Assembly: GCF_000153925.1 (NCBI RefSeq)
Contig: NZ_DS264344.1
Location: forward strand, 157,714 to 221,713
From: [Ruminococcus] torques ATCC 27756
GTDB lineage: Bacteria > Bacillota > Clostridia > Lachnospirales > Lachnospiraceae
Length of the DNA stretch: 64,000 bases
Reading direction: 5' to 3'
Shown here: piece by piece, positions 26,521-36,557 of the stretch
Numbering within the stretch: the stretch's first letter is position 1
How the letters are laid out: each line of letters begins with the position of its first letter
The notes under the pieces: model-generated
What the model was told of the DNA's origin: nothing
The model's database searches: none
The model's input: only the letters and a program-made list of their open reading frames with translations
Made by a program: the position numbers and the translations under genes

Positions 26521-27828
26521 TTAAAGCGACTGAAGTTTGGATCTGTCAATAACTCCTGCATCAATCAAACTTTGAAGAGATTTTAAAATGCCCAGCTTCG
26601 CATGCTGCCATGTAAGACCGCCTTGAAAATAAACGGCATAGGGAGGTTTGATCGGACCATCTGCAGATAGTTCAATCGAGGACCCTTGTACAAATGCTCC
26701 GGCAGCCATGATGACTTCACTGTCGTATCCCGGCATTGCCCAAGGTTCGGGAGTTACATAACTGTCTACCGGAGCCGCTGCCTGAATTCCCTGGCAAAAT
26801 GCAATCACTCCATCTGCACTGCCAAACGTAACTGCCTGAATAATATCATGACGGCTCTCGCTTGCATTTGGAACAACCGAATACCCGAGTTTTTCATAAA
26901 TATTCGCTGCAAAAACAGCTCCTTTAAGCGCTCCGCATACAACTGTCGGCGCCATAAAAAATCCTTGATAAAAAGACTGCATCACTCCGAGAGACGCTCC
27001 CACTTCTTTCCCTAATCCGGGGGATGTCAATCTATACGCACAGTTTTCGATAAGTTCTTTTTTGCCTGCCACATATCCTCCGATCGGTGCAAGACCGCCG
27101 CCGGGATTTTTAATCAATGAACCGACAATCATATCTGCACCTACATCGCTTGGTTCGATCCGTTCTACAAATTCTCCGTAGCAGTTATCTACCATACAAA
27201 TAACATCCGGTCTTTTCTTTTTTATAAATGCAATCAGTTCTCCTATTTTTTCTACAGAATAACTCGGACGTGTCTGATATCCTTTTGAACGCTGGATCGT
27301 CACAAGCTTTGTTCTTTCGTTTAATGCTTTTTCGATTGCCGGATAATCAAAATAACCGTCTTCCAACAGATCGACCTGTTTATATGTCACTCCATATTCT
27401 GCGAGAGATCCTTTAGACTGGCGAATGCCGATTACTTCTTCCAGTGTATCGTAGGGTTTCCCTACAGGAGATAACAATTCATCACCGGGTCTTAAGTTTG
27501 CCGATAACGCAAGTGCAAGTGCATGTGTACCGCATGTAATCTGCGGACGCACAAGAGCCGCTTCTGTATGAAATGCCGCCGCATATACTTCTTCCAGCGT
27601 ATCGCGTCCTTGATCGTTATAACCGTATCCACTTGCATAATTAAAGCAGCTTTCATTTACCCGGCATTGCTGCATGGCAGAGATCACCTTCAGTTGATTA
27701 TATTCTGCATTACTGTCGAATTCTGCAAATCGTTCTTTCAGACCTTCCTCTATCTTCTGCCCATATATCCACACATCTTCTGAAATTCCCAACTGTCGGT
27801 ATATCGTTTTTGTTTCTGTATTACTCAT
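26521..27828 (-). CDS. PLP-dependent enzyme, 'aluminium resistance'/methionine gamma-lyase-like family
   Basis: 435 residues. The fold-type I PLP enzyme has CFNYASGYGYNDQGRDTLEEV, RPQITCGTHALALAL (phosphate binding), CMVDNCYGEFVE (PLP ring Asp) and the PLP lysine in VGSLIKNPGGGLAPIGGY. These blocks define the Alum_res family (PF06838), related to cystathionine and methionine gamma-lyases. The true substrate is not settled and the old name from metal resistance should not be read as a function. It lies between miaA and the flavoprotein gene. Confidence 0.88.
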   Translation of the reverse strand: MSNTETKTIYRQLGISEDVWIYGQKIEEGLKERFAEFDSNAEYNQLKVISAMQQCRVNESCFNYASGYGYNDQGRDTLEEVYAAAFHTEAALVRPQITCGTHALALALSANLRPGDELLSPVGKPYDTLEEVIGIRQSKGSLAEYGVTYKQVDLLEDGYFDYPAIEKALNERTKLVTIQRSKGYQTRPSYSVEKIGELIAFIKKKRPDVICMVDNCYGEFVERIEPSDVGADMIVGSLIKNPGGGLAPIGGYVAGKKELIENCAYRLTSPGLGKEVGASLGVMQSFYQGFFMAPTVVCGALKGAVFAANIYEKLGYSVVPNASESRHDIIQAVTFGSADGVIAFCQGIQAAAPVDSYVTPEPWAMPGYDSEVIMAAGAFVQGSSIELSADGPIKPPYAVYFQGGLTWQHAKLGILKSLQSLIDAGVIDRSKLQSL

Positions 27829-27916
27829 ATATATTTTCCTCTTTTTTTATTAGTTTTTCTCTTTAATCTTGTAAAGTTTTCGTTATATTGATCCATTATT
27901 TTGTTGGTTTTATATT

Positions 27917-28864
27917 TTATACTAAAATCTGCTTTTTTCTCAACTCTTCGATCATAAAATCAAGAATATGTTCCTCGTCGTCTCCGATAACGGCACGATC
28001 TATCCATGTGACATCCTTTTCTCGCTTAAACCATGTAAGCTGGCGCTTGGCAAAATGTCTTGTATCGCGTTTTATAATACGTACCGCCTCTTCCAATGAA
28101 TACTCTCCGTTCATATATGCATACAATTCTTTATACCCAAGTCCCTGCATCGCTGTAGAAGTTGAACTCACGCCTCGGTCTTTTAAGAAACGAACTTCCT
28201 CTTCTAAACCTGATTCCATCATAAGATCTACGCGTCGGTCAATACGTTCATACAGTTTTGCTCTGTCGTCTGTCAAAACAAAATATGCATATTGATACGG
28301 AGATTCCTTTTCTCTTTCCGCTTCATTATGTTCGGATATTTTCATTCCTGTCTGATGATAAAATTCAAGCGCACGTATTGTCCGTTTTATATTATTTGTA
28401 TGAATCTGCAATGCCGACTTAGGATCTACTTCCGTCAACATTGTATGCAAGTATTCTGCCCCTTTTTCCTTTGCGAGAATCTCCAGTTTTTTCCGATAAT
28501 CATTTGGAGAATCATTTTCCGTAAAATCAATATTATAAAGAACCGATTGGATATAAAAACCGGTTCCTCCTACAATCAAAGGAATTTTTCCCTTTTCATA
28601 AATCTGTTCCATTTCCTCAAGAGCCATCTTCTGAAAACGAACAACATTAAATTCCTCTTCCGGCTCGAGAATATCAATCAAGTGATGCGAAATCCCGCTC
28701 ATTTCACTGCGCGTAATCTTTGCCGAACCGATATCCATATGTTTATATACCTGCATAGAATCTGCCGAAATAATTTCTGCCCCTATTCTTTTTGCAAGCC
28801 CTATAGATGCTTTTGTTTTTCCGACCGCTGTAGGTCCGGCCAAAATAATCAGTGGTTTTTTCAT
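27917..28864 (-). CDS. miaA: tRNA dimethylallyltransferase MiaA
   Basis: 315 residues. MiaA adds a dimethylallyl group to A37 of tRNAs that read UNN codons. The P-loop is LAGPTAVGKTKAS; further blocks are ISADSMQVYKHMDIGSAK, HHLIDILEPEEEFNVV, PLIVGGTGFYIQSVLY, and AMQGLGYKEL with KRDTRHFAKRQLTWFKRE. The start codon abuts the mutL stop (28865), so the two are coupled; mutL-miaA linkage is widespread. Confidence 0.96.
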   Translation of the reverse strand: MKKPLIILAGPTAVGKTKASIGLAKRIGAEIISADSMQVYKHMDIGSAKITRSEMSGISHHLIDILEPEEEFNVVRFQKMALEEMEQIYEKGKIPLIVGGTGFYIQSVLYNIDFTENDSPNDYRKKLEILAKEKGAEYLHTMLTEVDPKSALQIHTNNIKRTIRALEFYHQTGMKISEHNEAEREKESPYQYAYFVLTDDRAKLYERIDRRVDLMMESGLEEEVRFLKDRGVSSTSTAMQGLGYKELYAYMNGEYSLEEAVRIIKRDTRHFAKRQLTWFKREKDVTWIDRAVIGDDEEHILDFMIEELRKKQILV

Positions 28865-30943
28865 TTATACAATCCTCTTAAACTTCTTCTCTAATTCTCG
28901 TTTCGTCATGGCAATGATCGTCGGTCTTCCGTGGGGACAATGATACGGATTATCTAAAGTAAGTAATTCACCGATCAGAGCGTCTACTTCTTTTGCCGAT
29001 AAACGGTTATTGCCTTTTACCGCCGCCTTACAAGACATAGACGCTACCTTTTCATCAATCAAATCAGGAGTCATAGATGTGTTTATCCCATCTGCCAGAT
29101 CGTCGATCATCTCCATAAGAAGTTCTTTTTTTGCGATACCGAACAAATTATCCGGCACTGCCCTGACAGCATATTCTTCTCCTCCAAAATGTTCGATTTC
29201 AAAACCGATTCTCGTAAAACGATCTATATGCTCCTCCAAAAGCTGAGCTTCCTGCATCGAAAGCGATAAAATGATCGGAGGGCTTAAATACTGAGATGTA
29301 TATTCCCTGGATTTCATCTCTTTTAAAGTTCTCTCATACATCACTCTTTCATGCGCGGCATGCTGATCTATAATATAAAGACTGTCTTGGAATTGTACAA
29401 GCCAGTATGTATCGAACACCTGACCGATCAATGTGTATTCTGCCTTCACTTCACGCTTCAAGAAATTTTCTTCAAACAGATCCATCTGCTTCGGAGTCTT
29501 GTCTGCCTCTTTTGCCCGATATGCAGCAGCTTCCCGGATTCGTTCTGCCTGTTGCTGCGGACGATAAATTTCCCCACGGTCTAAAACTTCTGCAGACGAG
29601 GAGCGTTCATGATATGCCTTCACCCTTTCCCGCATTTTCCTTATAAAATAATCTTCATCATGAATTTGAGGTTCAGACTGCAAAACAGATTCTTTATCTG
29701 CCTCGATAGCAGACGTCTGTTTCCGGGCTTGCCCCTGTTCTTCATCCTGTACTTTTTCCCGTACTTGCTCCGGTTTCGTTTCCTGCGCTTTCTCCCGTAC
29801 TTGCTCCGGTTCTCTTTCCTGCATCTTTTCCCGGATTTTTTCTATTGGATCATATTTTGTATTTTCTATAGATTTGGGTTTCAGCAAAAACGGACTTTCT
29901 TTTTTCTTTTGAGCTGCATCTGCCGGATCCGGAACTGTAGCTGTTTGAATCAATTCAGGTTCAAGAAGCCTTCTGTGAACAGCTTCGTACATTGTATTGT
30001 AAACTTCCTGCTGACGTTGAAAACGAAGCTCCATTTTCGTCGGGTGAACATTTACGTCAATAAGATCCCCTTCTACCTGGAAATGAAGAACAGCAAACGG
30101 AAATTTATGCTGCATCGTAAAATCTTTATAAGCGTCTTCCAGCGACTTAGAGAGCATTGCACTTTTTACATAACGCCCGTTCACAAAGAAATTTTCAAAA
30201 TTCCGGTTTCCTCGGGTGATGACCGGTTTACCTAAAAATCCGGAAATAGAAAGACCGTCTTTTTTATAATCAAGTTCCAAAAGATTCGACGTCACTTCGC
30301 GTCCATATACATTATAAATCACATCTTTTAGTTTTCCGTTTCCTGACGTCCGAAGTTTTTCTTGTCCGTTATTGATAAATAAAAATGAAACTTCCGGATG
30401 TGACAGCGCCAGATGGATCAACAGATCCTGCACATGCCCCGCCTCTGTCACCGGTGTTTTTAAAAATTTTCGCCTCGCGGGTATATTATAAAATAACTGA
30501 TGAATAAGAAAAGTCGTTCCGTTGGGAGCTCCTGTCTCTTCCAATGCAGTCTCTTTTCCGCCTTCTATGACATATTTTATTCCACTTTGTCCTTCCTCTG
30601 TTTTTGTGATAACTTCTGTTCTTGTTACCGCGGCAATACTCGACAAAGCCTCCCCACGAAATCCGAGAGAATGTATGGATACAAGTTCTTCCGCTGTACG
30701 GATCTTACTAGTTGAATGGCGCAAAAAAGCACATCTTACTTCATCTGCTTCAATCCCGCATCCATTATCTGTAACACGGATAAATGAAATTCCTCCGTCT
30801 TTAATTTCGACTGTAACAGAGGTGGCTTTCGCATCAATCGCATTTTCAACCAGTTCTTTCACAATAGACGCGGGTCTTTCAATAACTTCCCCGGCTGCGA
30901 TCTTATCAATCGTTATCTGATCTAAAACTTGAATATGAGGCAT
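28865..30943 (-). CDS. mutL: DNA mismatch repair protein MutL
   Basis: 692 residues. The N-terminal GHKL ATPase has KIAAGEVIERPASIVKELVENAIDA split over its motifs I-II, DNGCGIEADEV and GFRGEALSSIAAV. The C-terminal domain carries the endonuclease motif IIDQHAAHERVMYE and CPHGRPT, so this is the nicking type used by bacteria without MutH. AAAAGGAG 6 bases upstream sets the start at 30943 (MPHIQVLD), not 30982. The linker (about 365-440) holds 12-residue imperfect repeats with PEQVREK. It follows mutS closely. Confidence 0.96.
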   Translation of the reverse strand: MPHIQVLDQITIDKIAAGEVIERPASIVKELVENAIDAKATSVTVEIKDGGISFIRVTDNGCGIEADEVRCAFLRHSTSKIRTAEELVSIHSLGFRGEALSSIAAVTRTEVITKTEEGQSGIKYVIEGGKETALEETGAPNGTTFLIHQLFYNIPARRKFLKTPVTEAGHVQDLLIHLALSHPEVSFLFINNGQEKLRTSGNGKLKDVIYNVYGREVTSNLLELDYKKDGLSISGFLGKPVITRGNRNFENFFVNGRYVKSAMLSKSLEDAYKDFTMQHKFPFAVLHFQVEGDLIDVNVHPTKMELRFQRQQEVYNTMYEAVHRRLLEPELIQTATVPDPADAAQKKKESPFLLKPKSIENTKYDPIEKIREKMQEREPEQVREKAQETKPEQVREKVQDEEQGQARKQTSAIEADKESVLQSEPQIHDEDYFIRKMRERVKAYHERSSSAEVLDRGEIYRPQQQAERIREAAAYRAKEADKTPKQMDLFEENFLKREVKAEYTLIGQVFDTYWLVQFQDSLYIIDQHAAHERVMYERTLKEMKSREYTSQYLSPPIILSLSMQEAQLLEEHIDRFTRIGFEIEHFGGEEYAVRAVPDNLFGIAKKELLMEMIDDLADGINTSMTPDLIDEKVASMSCKAAVKGNNRLSAKEVDALIGELLTLDNPYHCPHGRPTIIAMTKRELEKKFKRIV
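29745..29820 (-). repeat. 36-bp tandem repeats in the MutL linker
   Basis: GTACTTGCTCCGG recurs at 29761 and 29797, exactly 36 bases apart, within longer near-identical units; weaker copies flank them. They encode the 12-residue units PEQVREKAQETK and PEQVREKVQDEE. Copy number changes would stay in frame. Confidence 0.75.
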
Positions 30944-30975
30944 GACTGCTCCTTTTCTTTTTGATTTTATCAACT

Positions 30976-33627
30976 TTACCAACGGTTCTTTAATTTATTC
31001 TGTAATCTGTATATCGTATTAAGAGCATCGATCGGAGTCATATTTCCAACGTCAAGATTTTTCAATTCTTCAAGAACATCGTCATCTTTTACTGTGTCAA
31101 AGAGCGACATCTGCGCAATATCTACATCATCGTATTTTTTTACTTTCGGTTTCTTTTTTACGACACGTTCTTTTGACGCAATCTCACTTACTCTTGCCGT
31201 AATATCTTCATCACTTAGCTCTTCTACAATCTCTTTTGCGCGGCCGATCACAAGCTCCGGAACACCTGCAAGTTTTGCAACTTGAATTCCGTAACTTTTA
31301 TCTGCTCCGCCTTTGACAATCTTTCGTAAAAATACAATGTCATCACCTTTTTCTTTTACCGCGATACAGTAATTGTTTACATTATCGATTTTTCCTTCCA
31401 GTTCTGTCAGTTCATGATAATGTGTTGCGAACAGCGTTTTTGCACCTAAAAGTCTGCTGTCGCTTATATATTCGATCACCGCCCAGGCAATCGACAATCC
31501 GTCAAACGTACTTGTGCCTCTCCCGATTTCATCAAGAATCAACAGGCTTTTTGACGTAGCGTTTCTAAGAATATTTGCAACTTCCGTCATTTCAACCATA
31601 AATGTACTCTGACCGGAAGCAAGATCGTCCGAGGCTCCGACTCTTGTGAAAATACGGTCTGAAAGACCGATATTAGCGCTTTTGGCAGGTACAAACGAGC
31701 CGATCTGCGCCATAAGAGCAATGAGCGCCGTTTGACGCATATACGTCGATTTTCCTGCCATATTCGGTCCTGTAATAATAGAAATCCGGTGTTTTTTATC
31801 ATCAAGATATGTATCGTTTGAAATAAACATTTCATTCGGGATCATCCGCTCTACAACAGGGTGACGTCCTTCTTTTATATCAATTACTCCTTTTTCGTTG
31901 ATCTTAGGCCGAACATAGTTATTGCGTTCCGCAACGAGAGCAAGGGAAGCAAAGGCGTCAAGCGCCGCTACTGCTTTAGCGGTTTTTTGGATACGCTCTA
32001 TCTGACTTGCAATCAAATCTCTTACTTCACTGTACAGTTCATATTCCAATGCATAAAGTTTGTCCTCCGCTCCAAGTATCATGTCTTCTAATTCTTTCAG
32101 CTCGGGAGTAATATATCTTTCTGCATTTGCCAATGTCTGTTTCCGTGTATAATATTCCGGAACCATTTCTTTGTAAGAGTTTGTCACCTCTAAATAATAT
32201 CCGAATACTTTATTGTACTTAATCTTTAGATTTTTAATCCCGGTCTTTTCACGCTCGTCATTTTCAAGCTTTGCCAACCAGTCTTTTCCATCGGACTTTG
32301 CGCGGCGCAGCTTATCAACTTCTTCGTTATAACCGTCATTAATAATATTTCCTTCTTTCATCGCAATGGGAGGATCTTCCCGGATTGCTTTTTTTACAAG
32401 TATACAGAGATCTTCAAGAGGATCAAGATCAACAGCAAGATCTTTTAAAAGTTCTGCTTTCATTTCTTGCAATATATACAAAAGTGCGGGAAGCATCTCC
32501 AGAGAACTTCTAAAGGCAGTCAGGTCTCTTGGATTGGCAGATCCGTACGCTATCTTTGTGATCAGTCGTTCCAAATCATACACAGGAGACAGATATTCTC
32601 TGATTTCTTCACGAGAAATCGCCTGTTCTTTCAATTCCTGTACTGCATCCAGACGACGAATAATCTCTGTCTTATCGATCAGCGGCTGCTCCACATATTT
32701 TCTCAATGTACGAGCTCCCATTGCTGTCTTTGTTTTATCGAGAACCCACAGAAGAGATCCCCTTTTTTGTTTTTCACGGAGAGTTTCGCAAAGTTCAAGA
32801 TTTCTTCTTGTCGAACTGTCGATCATCATAAACTTGCCTGCGGCATAAGGCGTAATATGTGTCAGATTTGAAAGCGAGTTTTTCTGTGTTTCCAACAGAT
32901 ACTGCAGAAGAGCTCCGGCGCTGATGATTCCGCAATCATAATCTGCAAGTCCAAGTCCGGCAAACGAGGAAACCTCAAAATGTTCCAAAAGTTTTTTACG
33001 GCATACTTCATCGTCAAAATACCATGATTCAAGCGAATAAATCGTAATTCCAAGCCGATCTTTCATTCCGTCCATGTCGACGCCGCTCATATAAAACGCT
33101 TCATTGCATATAATCTCCGACGGTGAGAATCGATAGATTTCATCTAATAATTTCGCACTGTCCGGAATCTCCGTTACAAAATAATCTCCCGTCGAAATAT
33201 CGGCAACAGAAACGCCGTACCTGTCTGCAATATATACAATACACATAATATAGTTGTTCTTTGTTTCGTCCAACGCTTGTGTATCAAGATTTGTTCCCGG
33301 GGTTACGATACGTACAACTTCCCTTTTAACGATTCCTTTCGTCGTTTTCGGATCTTCTACCTGTTCGCAGATTGCCACTTTATAGCCTTTGGCAACAAGT
33401 CTGTTTAAATATCCTTCTACGGCATGATACGGAACTCCGCACATAGGCGCCTTTTCTTCCTGCCCGCAGTTTTTCCCGGTTAAAGTGATTTCCAACTCCC
33501 TTGATGCAGTCAGGGCATCTTCAAAAAACATTTCATAGAAATCACCCAATCTATAAAATAGAATGCAGTCTTGATATTGAGACTTTGTCTCCATATACTG
33601 CTTCATCATTGGTGTTAATTCAGCCAC
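30976..33627 (-). CDS. mutS: DNA mismatch repair protein MutS
   Basis: 883 residues. The mismatch-binding domain starts with MMKQYMETKSQYQDCILFYR and GDFYEMFFEDA, the conserved Phe-x-Glu wedge. The ATPase has Walker A TGPNMAGKSTYMRQ, DDLASGQSTFMVEM, Walker B LLILDEIGRGTSTFDG and ATHYHELTELE. The C-terminus has FDTVKDDDVLEELKNL, a clamp-like tail. GGAG precedes the ATG and a good promoter lies at 33696-33724. It leads the five-gene mutS-mutL-miaA operon. Confidence 0.97.
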   Translation of the reverse strand: MAELTPMMKQYMETKSQYQDCILFYRLGDFYEMFFEDALTASRELEITLTGKNCGQEEKAPMCGVPYHAVEGYLNRLVAKGYKVAICEQVEDPKTTKGIVKREVVRIVTPGTNLDTQALDETKNNYIMCIVYIADRYGVSVADISTGDYFVTEIPDSAKLLDEIYRFSPSEIICNEAFYMSGVDMDGMKDRLGITIYSLESWYFDDEVCRKKLLEHFEVSSFAGLGLADYDCGIISAGALLQYLLETQKNSLSNLTHITPYAAGKFMMIDSSTRRNLELCETLREKQKRGSLLWVLDKTKTAMGARTLRKYVEQPLIDKTEIIRRLDAVQELKEQAISREEIREYLSPVYDLERLITKIAYGSANPRDLTAFRSSLEMLPALLYILQEMKAELLKDLAVDLDPLEDLCILVKKAIREDPPIAMKEGNIINDGYNEEVDKLRRAKSDGKDWLAKLENDEREKTGIKNLKIKYNKVFGYYLEVTNSYKEMVPEYYTRKQTLANAERYITPELKELEDMILGAEDKLYALEYELYSEVRDLIASQIERIQKTAKAVAALDAFASLALVAERNNYVRPKINEKGVIDIKEGRHPVVERMIPNEMFISNDTYLDDKKHRISIITGPNMAGKSTYMRQTALIALMAQIGSFVPAKSANIGLSDRIFTRVGASDDLASGQSTFMVEMTEVANILRNATSKSLLILDEIGRGTSTFDGLSIAWAVIEYISDSRLLGAKTLFATHYHELTELEGKIDNVNNYCIAVKEKGDDIVFLRKIVKGGADKSYGIQVAKLAGVPELVIGRAKEIVEELSDEDITARVSEIASKERVVKKKPKVKKYDDVDIAQMSLFDTVKDDDVLEELKNLDVGNMTPIDALNTIYRLQNKLKNRW

Positions 33628-33695
33628 ATTCCTACTCCTTTGTACATAAAAATAACAGTTTTAAACATAGTACCACTACGCTCTTATTCTATGGT

Positions 33696-33724
33696 AGTAT
33701 AGCATTTTTAGACAATGCGTTCAA
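33696..33724 (-). promoter_or_regulatory. Promoter of the mutS operon
   Basis: Reading leftwards, TTGAAC (33719-33724), 17 bases, TATACT (33696-33701), about 70 bases before the mutS start. No LexA box was seen near it. Confidence 0.8.
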
Positions 33725-33782
33725 CATCAAGAATTCTAATGAGCAAAAATCGGCATCAGTTCATTTTGACAGCAATATAAAT

Positions 33783-34199
33783 TTATAGAATATGAAAACC
33801 CGGCTTTATTTCTCTGTATAAATAGCAAAGCAGATATCCGCTTATAATAATCCCGAATGTACATAGTCCCGAAAAAAGAACAGCGAACGGAAAGCAGATC
33901 TGCCCCATAAGGTGAAACGGCTGATCTGTATAATCCCAGACATTCCATCCCATAACTTTATTTACTATGATCCCTGTGATAAATTCAGCAGATACTACAA
34001 ACGCCGTACACCAAAGGACTTGTTTCCAGAGAGGCTCTCTCCACTTCGTCCATAACCCTTGTTGTGCGAAAAATATAAAACAGATTCCGCCCAACAAAAA
34101 CATCGACCAATGAGAATATCCTCTGAAAATAATTTCTATCATATAATAAAGCGTTCCTCCCAACGCTCCCATAAACAAATATTCACTTAATTTTTTCAT
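33783..34199 (-). CDS. CmpB-like putative ABC transporter permease (PF06541-type)
   Basis: 138 residues with four membrane helices. GALGGTLYYMIEIIFRGYSHWSM and the GWNVWDYTDQPFHLMGQICF block are typical of the CmpB/ABC_trans_CmpB family, common in Lachnospiraceae. No ATPase partner is near, so transport is unproven. The ATG at 34199 has GGAAG 6 bases upstream; the in-frame ATG at 34205 touches it. It is transcribed away from pnp. Confidence 0.75.
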   Translation of the reverse strand: MKKLSEYLFMGALGGTLYYMIEIIFRGYSHWSMFLLGGICFIFFAQQGLWTKWREPLWKQVLWCTAFVVSAEFITGIIVNKVMGWNVWDYTDQPFHLMGQICFPFAVLFSGLCTFGIIISGYLLCYLYREIKPGFHIL

Positions 34200-34296
34200 T
34201 TTCATCTTCCGGACTCATCTCCTGTTTTTATCTCTTATTATAGTCTGAACATTTTAAAAAAATATATAACATATTCCTTTTCGACTTTCAAAATAA

Positions 34297-34325
34297 TTGC
34301 CTAAGTTATCACTGTATGATATAAT
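34297..34325 (+). promoter_or_regulatory. pnp promoter
   Basis: TTGCCT (34297-34302), 17 bases, TATAAT (34320-34325), predicting a start near 34332 and a leader of about 133 bases. Confidence 0.85.
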
Positions 34326-34352
34326 AAATAAGATTATGGACAGTTCAAAGTA

Positions 34353-34407
34353 TCCGAGACCACTGAAAAATATATTTTTCGTAAAATATGTTTTTCAGTA
34401 GTTTCGG
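34353..34407 (+). promoter_or_regulatory. Long hairpin in the pnp leader
   Basis: About 24 pairs form between 34353-34377 (core ACTGAAAAATATATTT) and 34384-34407 (core AAATATGTTTTTCAGT), with a few G-U pairs and one mismatch. No T-run follows, so it is not a terminator. The position matches the RNase III-cut leader hairpin through which E. coli PNPase controls its own mRNA; equivalence here is inference. Confidence 0.75.
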
Positions 34408-34464
34408 GACATTTGTAAAAACCGTTCACGATTGATGACAACATAGATTGAAAAGGAGAATAAC

Positions 34465-36552
34465 ATGTACAAAATGTATGAAATGGAACTTGCAGGCAGA
34501 ACACTGCGTGTAGATGTAGACAGAGTTGCCAAACAGGCAAACGGCGCTGTTCTGATGCATTACGGAGACACAACTGTTTTGTGTACATCAACGGCATCTG
34601 AAAAGCCAAGAGACGGAATTGATTTTTTCCCTCTTAGTGTTGAATATAACGAAAGACTTTACGCTGTCGGAAAAATCCCGGGAGGATTTAATAAAAGAGA
34701 AGGGAAAGCATCCGAAAACGCAATTTTAACCGACCGAGTTATCGACCGTCCGATGCGCCCTCTTTTCCCGAAAGATTATCGAAATGACGTAACTTTGGAA
34801 AACCTTGTAATGTCAGTAGATCAGGACTGCAGCCCGGAACTTACCGCAATGCTTGGAGCTTCTCTTGCGACAAGTATTTCCGATATTCCGTTTGACGGCC
34901 CGATATCTACAACACAGGTCGGACTCATTGACGGAGAGTTTGTGTTTAACCCGACGGCAGCTCAAAGAGAAGTTTCTGATCTCGCACTTACGGTTGCTTC
35001 TACAAAAGAAAAAGTGATTATGATCGAAGCCGGAGCGAACGAAGTTCCGGAAGACCGCATGATCGAAGCAATTTTTGCAGCACATGAATTAAACCAGAAA
35101 GTCATTGCTTTTTTCGATACGATCGTTGCAGAATGCGGAAAGCCGAAACATGAGTATGAAAGCTGTGCGATTCCCGAAGAACTGTTTGACGCAATCAAAG
35201 AAATCGTACCGCCTGCCGAAATGGAACAAGCTGTATTTACAGACGAAAAGCAGATAAGAGAAGACAATATTCGTCAGATTACAGAAAAATTAGAAGAAGC
35301 ATTTATAGATAATGAAGAATGGCTCTCTCTCCTTGGCGAAGCCATTTACCAATATCAGAAAAAAACTGTAAGAAAAATGATCTTAAAAGATCACAAACGT
35401 CCGGACGGACGCGCTATCGATCAGATCAGACCTCTTGCAGCAGAAGTGGATCTTCTTCCAAGAGTCCATGGTTCTGCAATGTTTACAAGAGGACAGACCC
35501 AGATTTGTACGGTAACGACACTGGCGCCTTTGTCTGAAGCACAAAGACTTGACGGTCTTGATGAATCAGAAACGACTAAGCGATATATGCACCATTATAA
35601 TTTCCCTTCATATTCTGTAGGTGAAACAAAACCGTCAAGAGGACCTGGAAGACGTGAGATCGGACATGGTGCGCTGGCAGAAAGAGCTCTTCTCCCGGTA
35701 CTTCCAAGCGAAGCCGAATTTCCATATGCCATCCGTACAGTATCTGAAACATTTGAATCAAACGGCTCTACTTCACAGGCAAGCGTATGCGCATCCAGTA
35801 TGTCGCTTATGACAGCCGGAGTACCGATCAAAGCTGCAGTAGCCGGTATTTCCGCAGGTCTTGTAACTGGAGATACAGACGATGACTATCTTGTTCTTAC
35901 CGATATCCAGGGACTGGAAGACTTCTTCGGAGATATGGACTTTAAAGTAGCCGGTACACATAAAGGTATTACAGCTATTCAAATGGATATTAAGATTCAC
36001 GGACTTACAAGACCGATCATTGAAGAGGCAATTTCTGCGACAAAGAAAGCCAGAACCTATATCATTGACGAAATCATGAATAAGGCAATTTCTGAGCCAA
36101 GAGCAGAAGTCGGTGAATTTGCACCTAAGATCATTCAGATGCAGATCGATCCGCAAAAGATCGGCGATGTTGTAGGACAGCGCGGAAAAACGATTAACGC
36201 AATCATCGAACAGACAGGTGTGAAGATTGACATTGATGATGAAGGTTCCGTTTCCATTTGTGGTACAGAAAAAACAGCAATGGAAAAAGCTGCGAAGATC
36301 ATACACACGATCGTAACCGACTTTGAAGCAGGTCAGGTCTTTGAAGGAAAAGTTATAAGTATTAAAGAATTTGGCGCTTTTCTTGAGTTTGCACCGGGAA
36401 AAGAAGGTCTCGTTCATATCTCAAAAATCGCTAAAGAACGTGTAAATAAAGTTGAAGATGTACTCTCTCTCGGAGATGTTGTAAAAGCTGTTTGCCTTGG
36501 AAAAGACAAAATGGGAAGATTCAGCTTCAGCATCAGAGACGTTGCAGAATAA
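34465..36552 (+). CDS. pnp: Polyribonucleotide nucleotidyltransferase (PNPase)
   Basis: 695 residues. PNPase is a phosphorolytic 3'-5' exoribonuclease. Two RNase PH domains (about 10-140 and 310-530) flank an all-helical domain; the second has the active-site run with FETGD-like spacing at SNGSTSQASVCASSMSLM and DILGLEDxxGDMDFK as DIQGLEDFFGDMDFKVAG. A KH domain (about 555-610, KIGDVVGQRGKTINAI) and an S1 domain (about 622-690, GKVISIKEFGAFLEF) complete it. AAAGGAG precedes the ATG. rpsO, its usual upstream neighbour, is instead convergent downstream. Confidence 0.97.
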   Translation: MYKMYEMELAGRTLRVDVDRVAKQANGAVLMHYGDTTVLCTSTASEKPRDGIDFFPLSVEYNERLYAVGKIPGGFNKREGKASENAILTDRVIDRPMRPLFPKDYRNDVTLENLVMSVDQDCSPELTAMLGASLATSISDIPFDGPISTTQVGLIDGEFVFNPTAAQREVSDLALTVASTKEKVIMIEAGANEVPEDRMIEAIFAAHELNQKVIAFFDTIVAECGKPKHEYESCAIPEELFDAIKEIVPPAEMEQAVFTDEKQIREDNIRQITEKLEEAFIDNEEWLSLLGEAIYQYQKKTVRKMILKDHKRPDGRAIDQIRPLAAEVDLLPRVHGSAMFTRGQTQICTVTTLAPLSEAQRLDGLDESETTKRYMHHYNFPSYSVGETKPSRGPGRREIGHGALAERALLPVLPSEAEFPYAIRTVSETFESNGSTSQASVCASSMSLMTAGVPIKAAVAGISAGLVTGDTDDDYLVLTDIQGLEDFFGDMDFKVAGTHKGITAIQMDIKIHGLTRPIIEEAISATKKARTYIIDEIMNKAISEPRAEVGEFAPKIIQMQIDPQKIGDVVGQRGKTINAIIEQTGVKIDIDDEGSVSICGTEKTAMEKAAKIIHTIVTDFEAGQVFEGKVISIKEFGAFLEFAPGKEGLVHISKIAKERVNKVEDVLSLGDVVKAVCLGKDKMGRFSFSIRDVAE

Positions 36553-36557
36553 TAATT

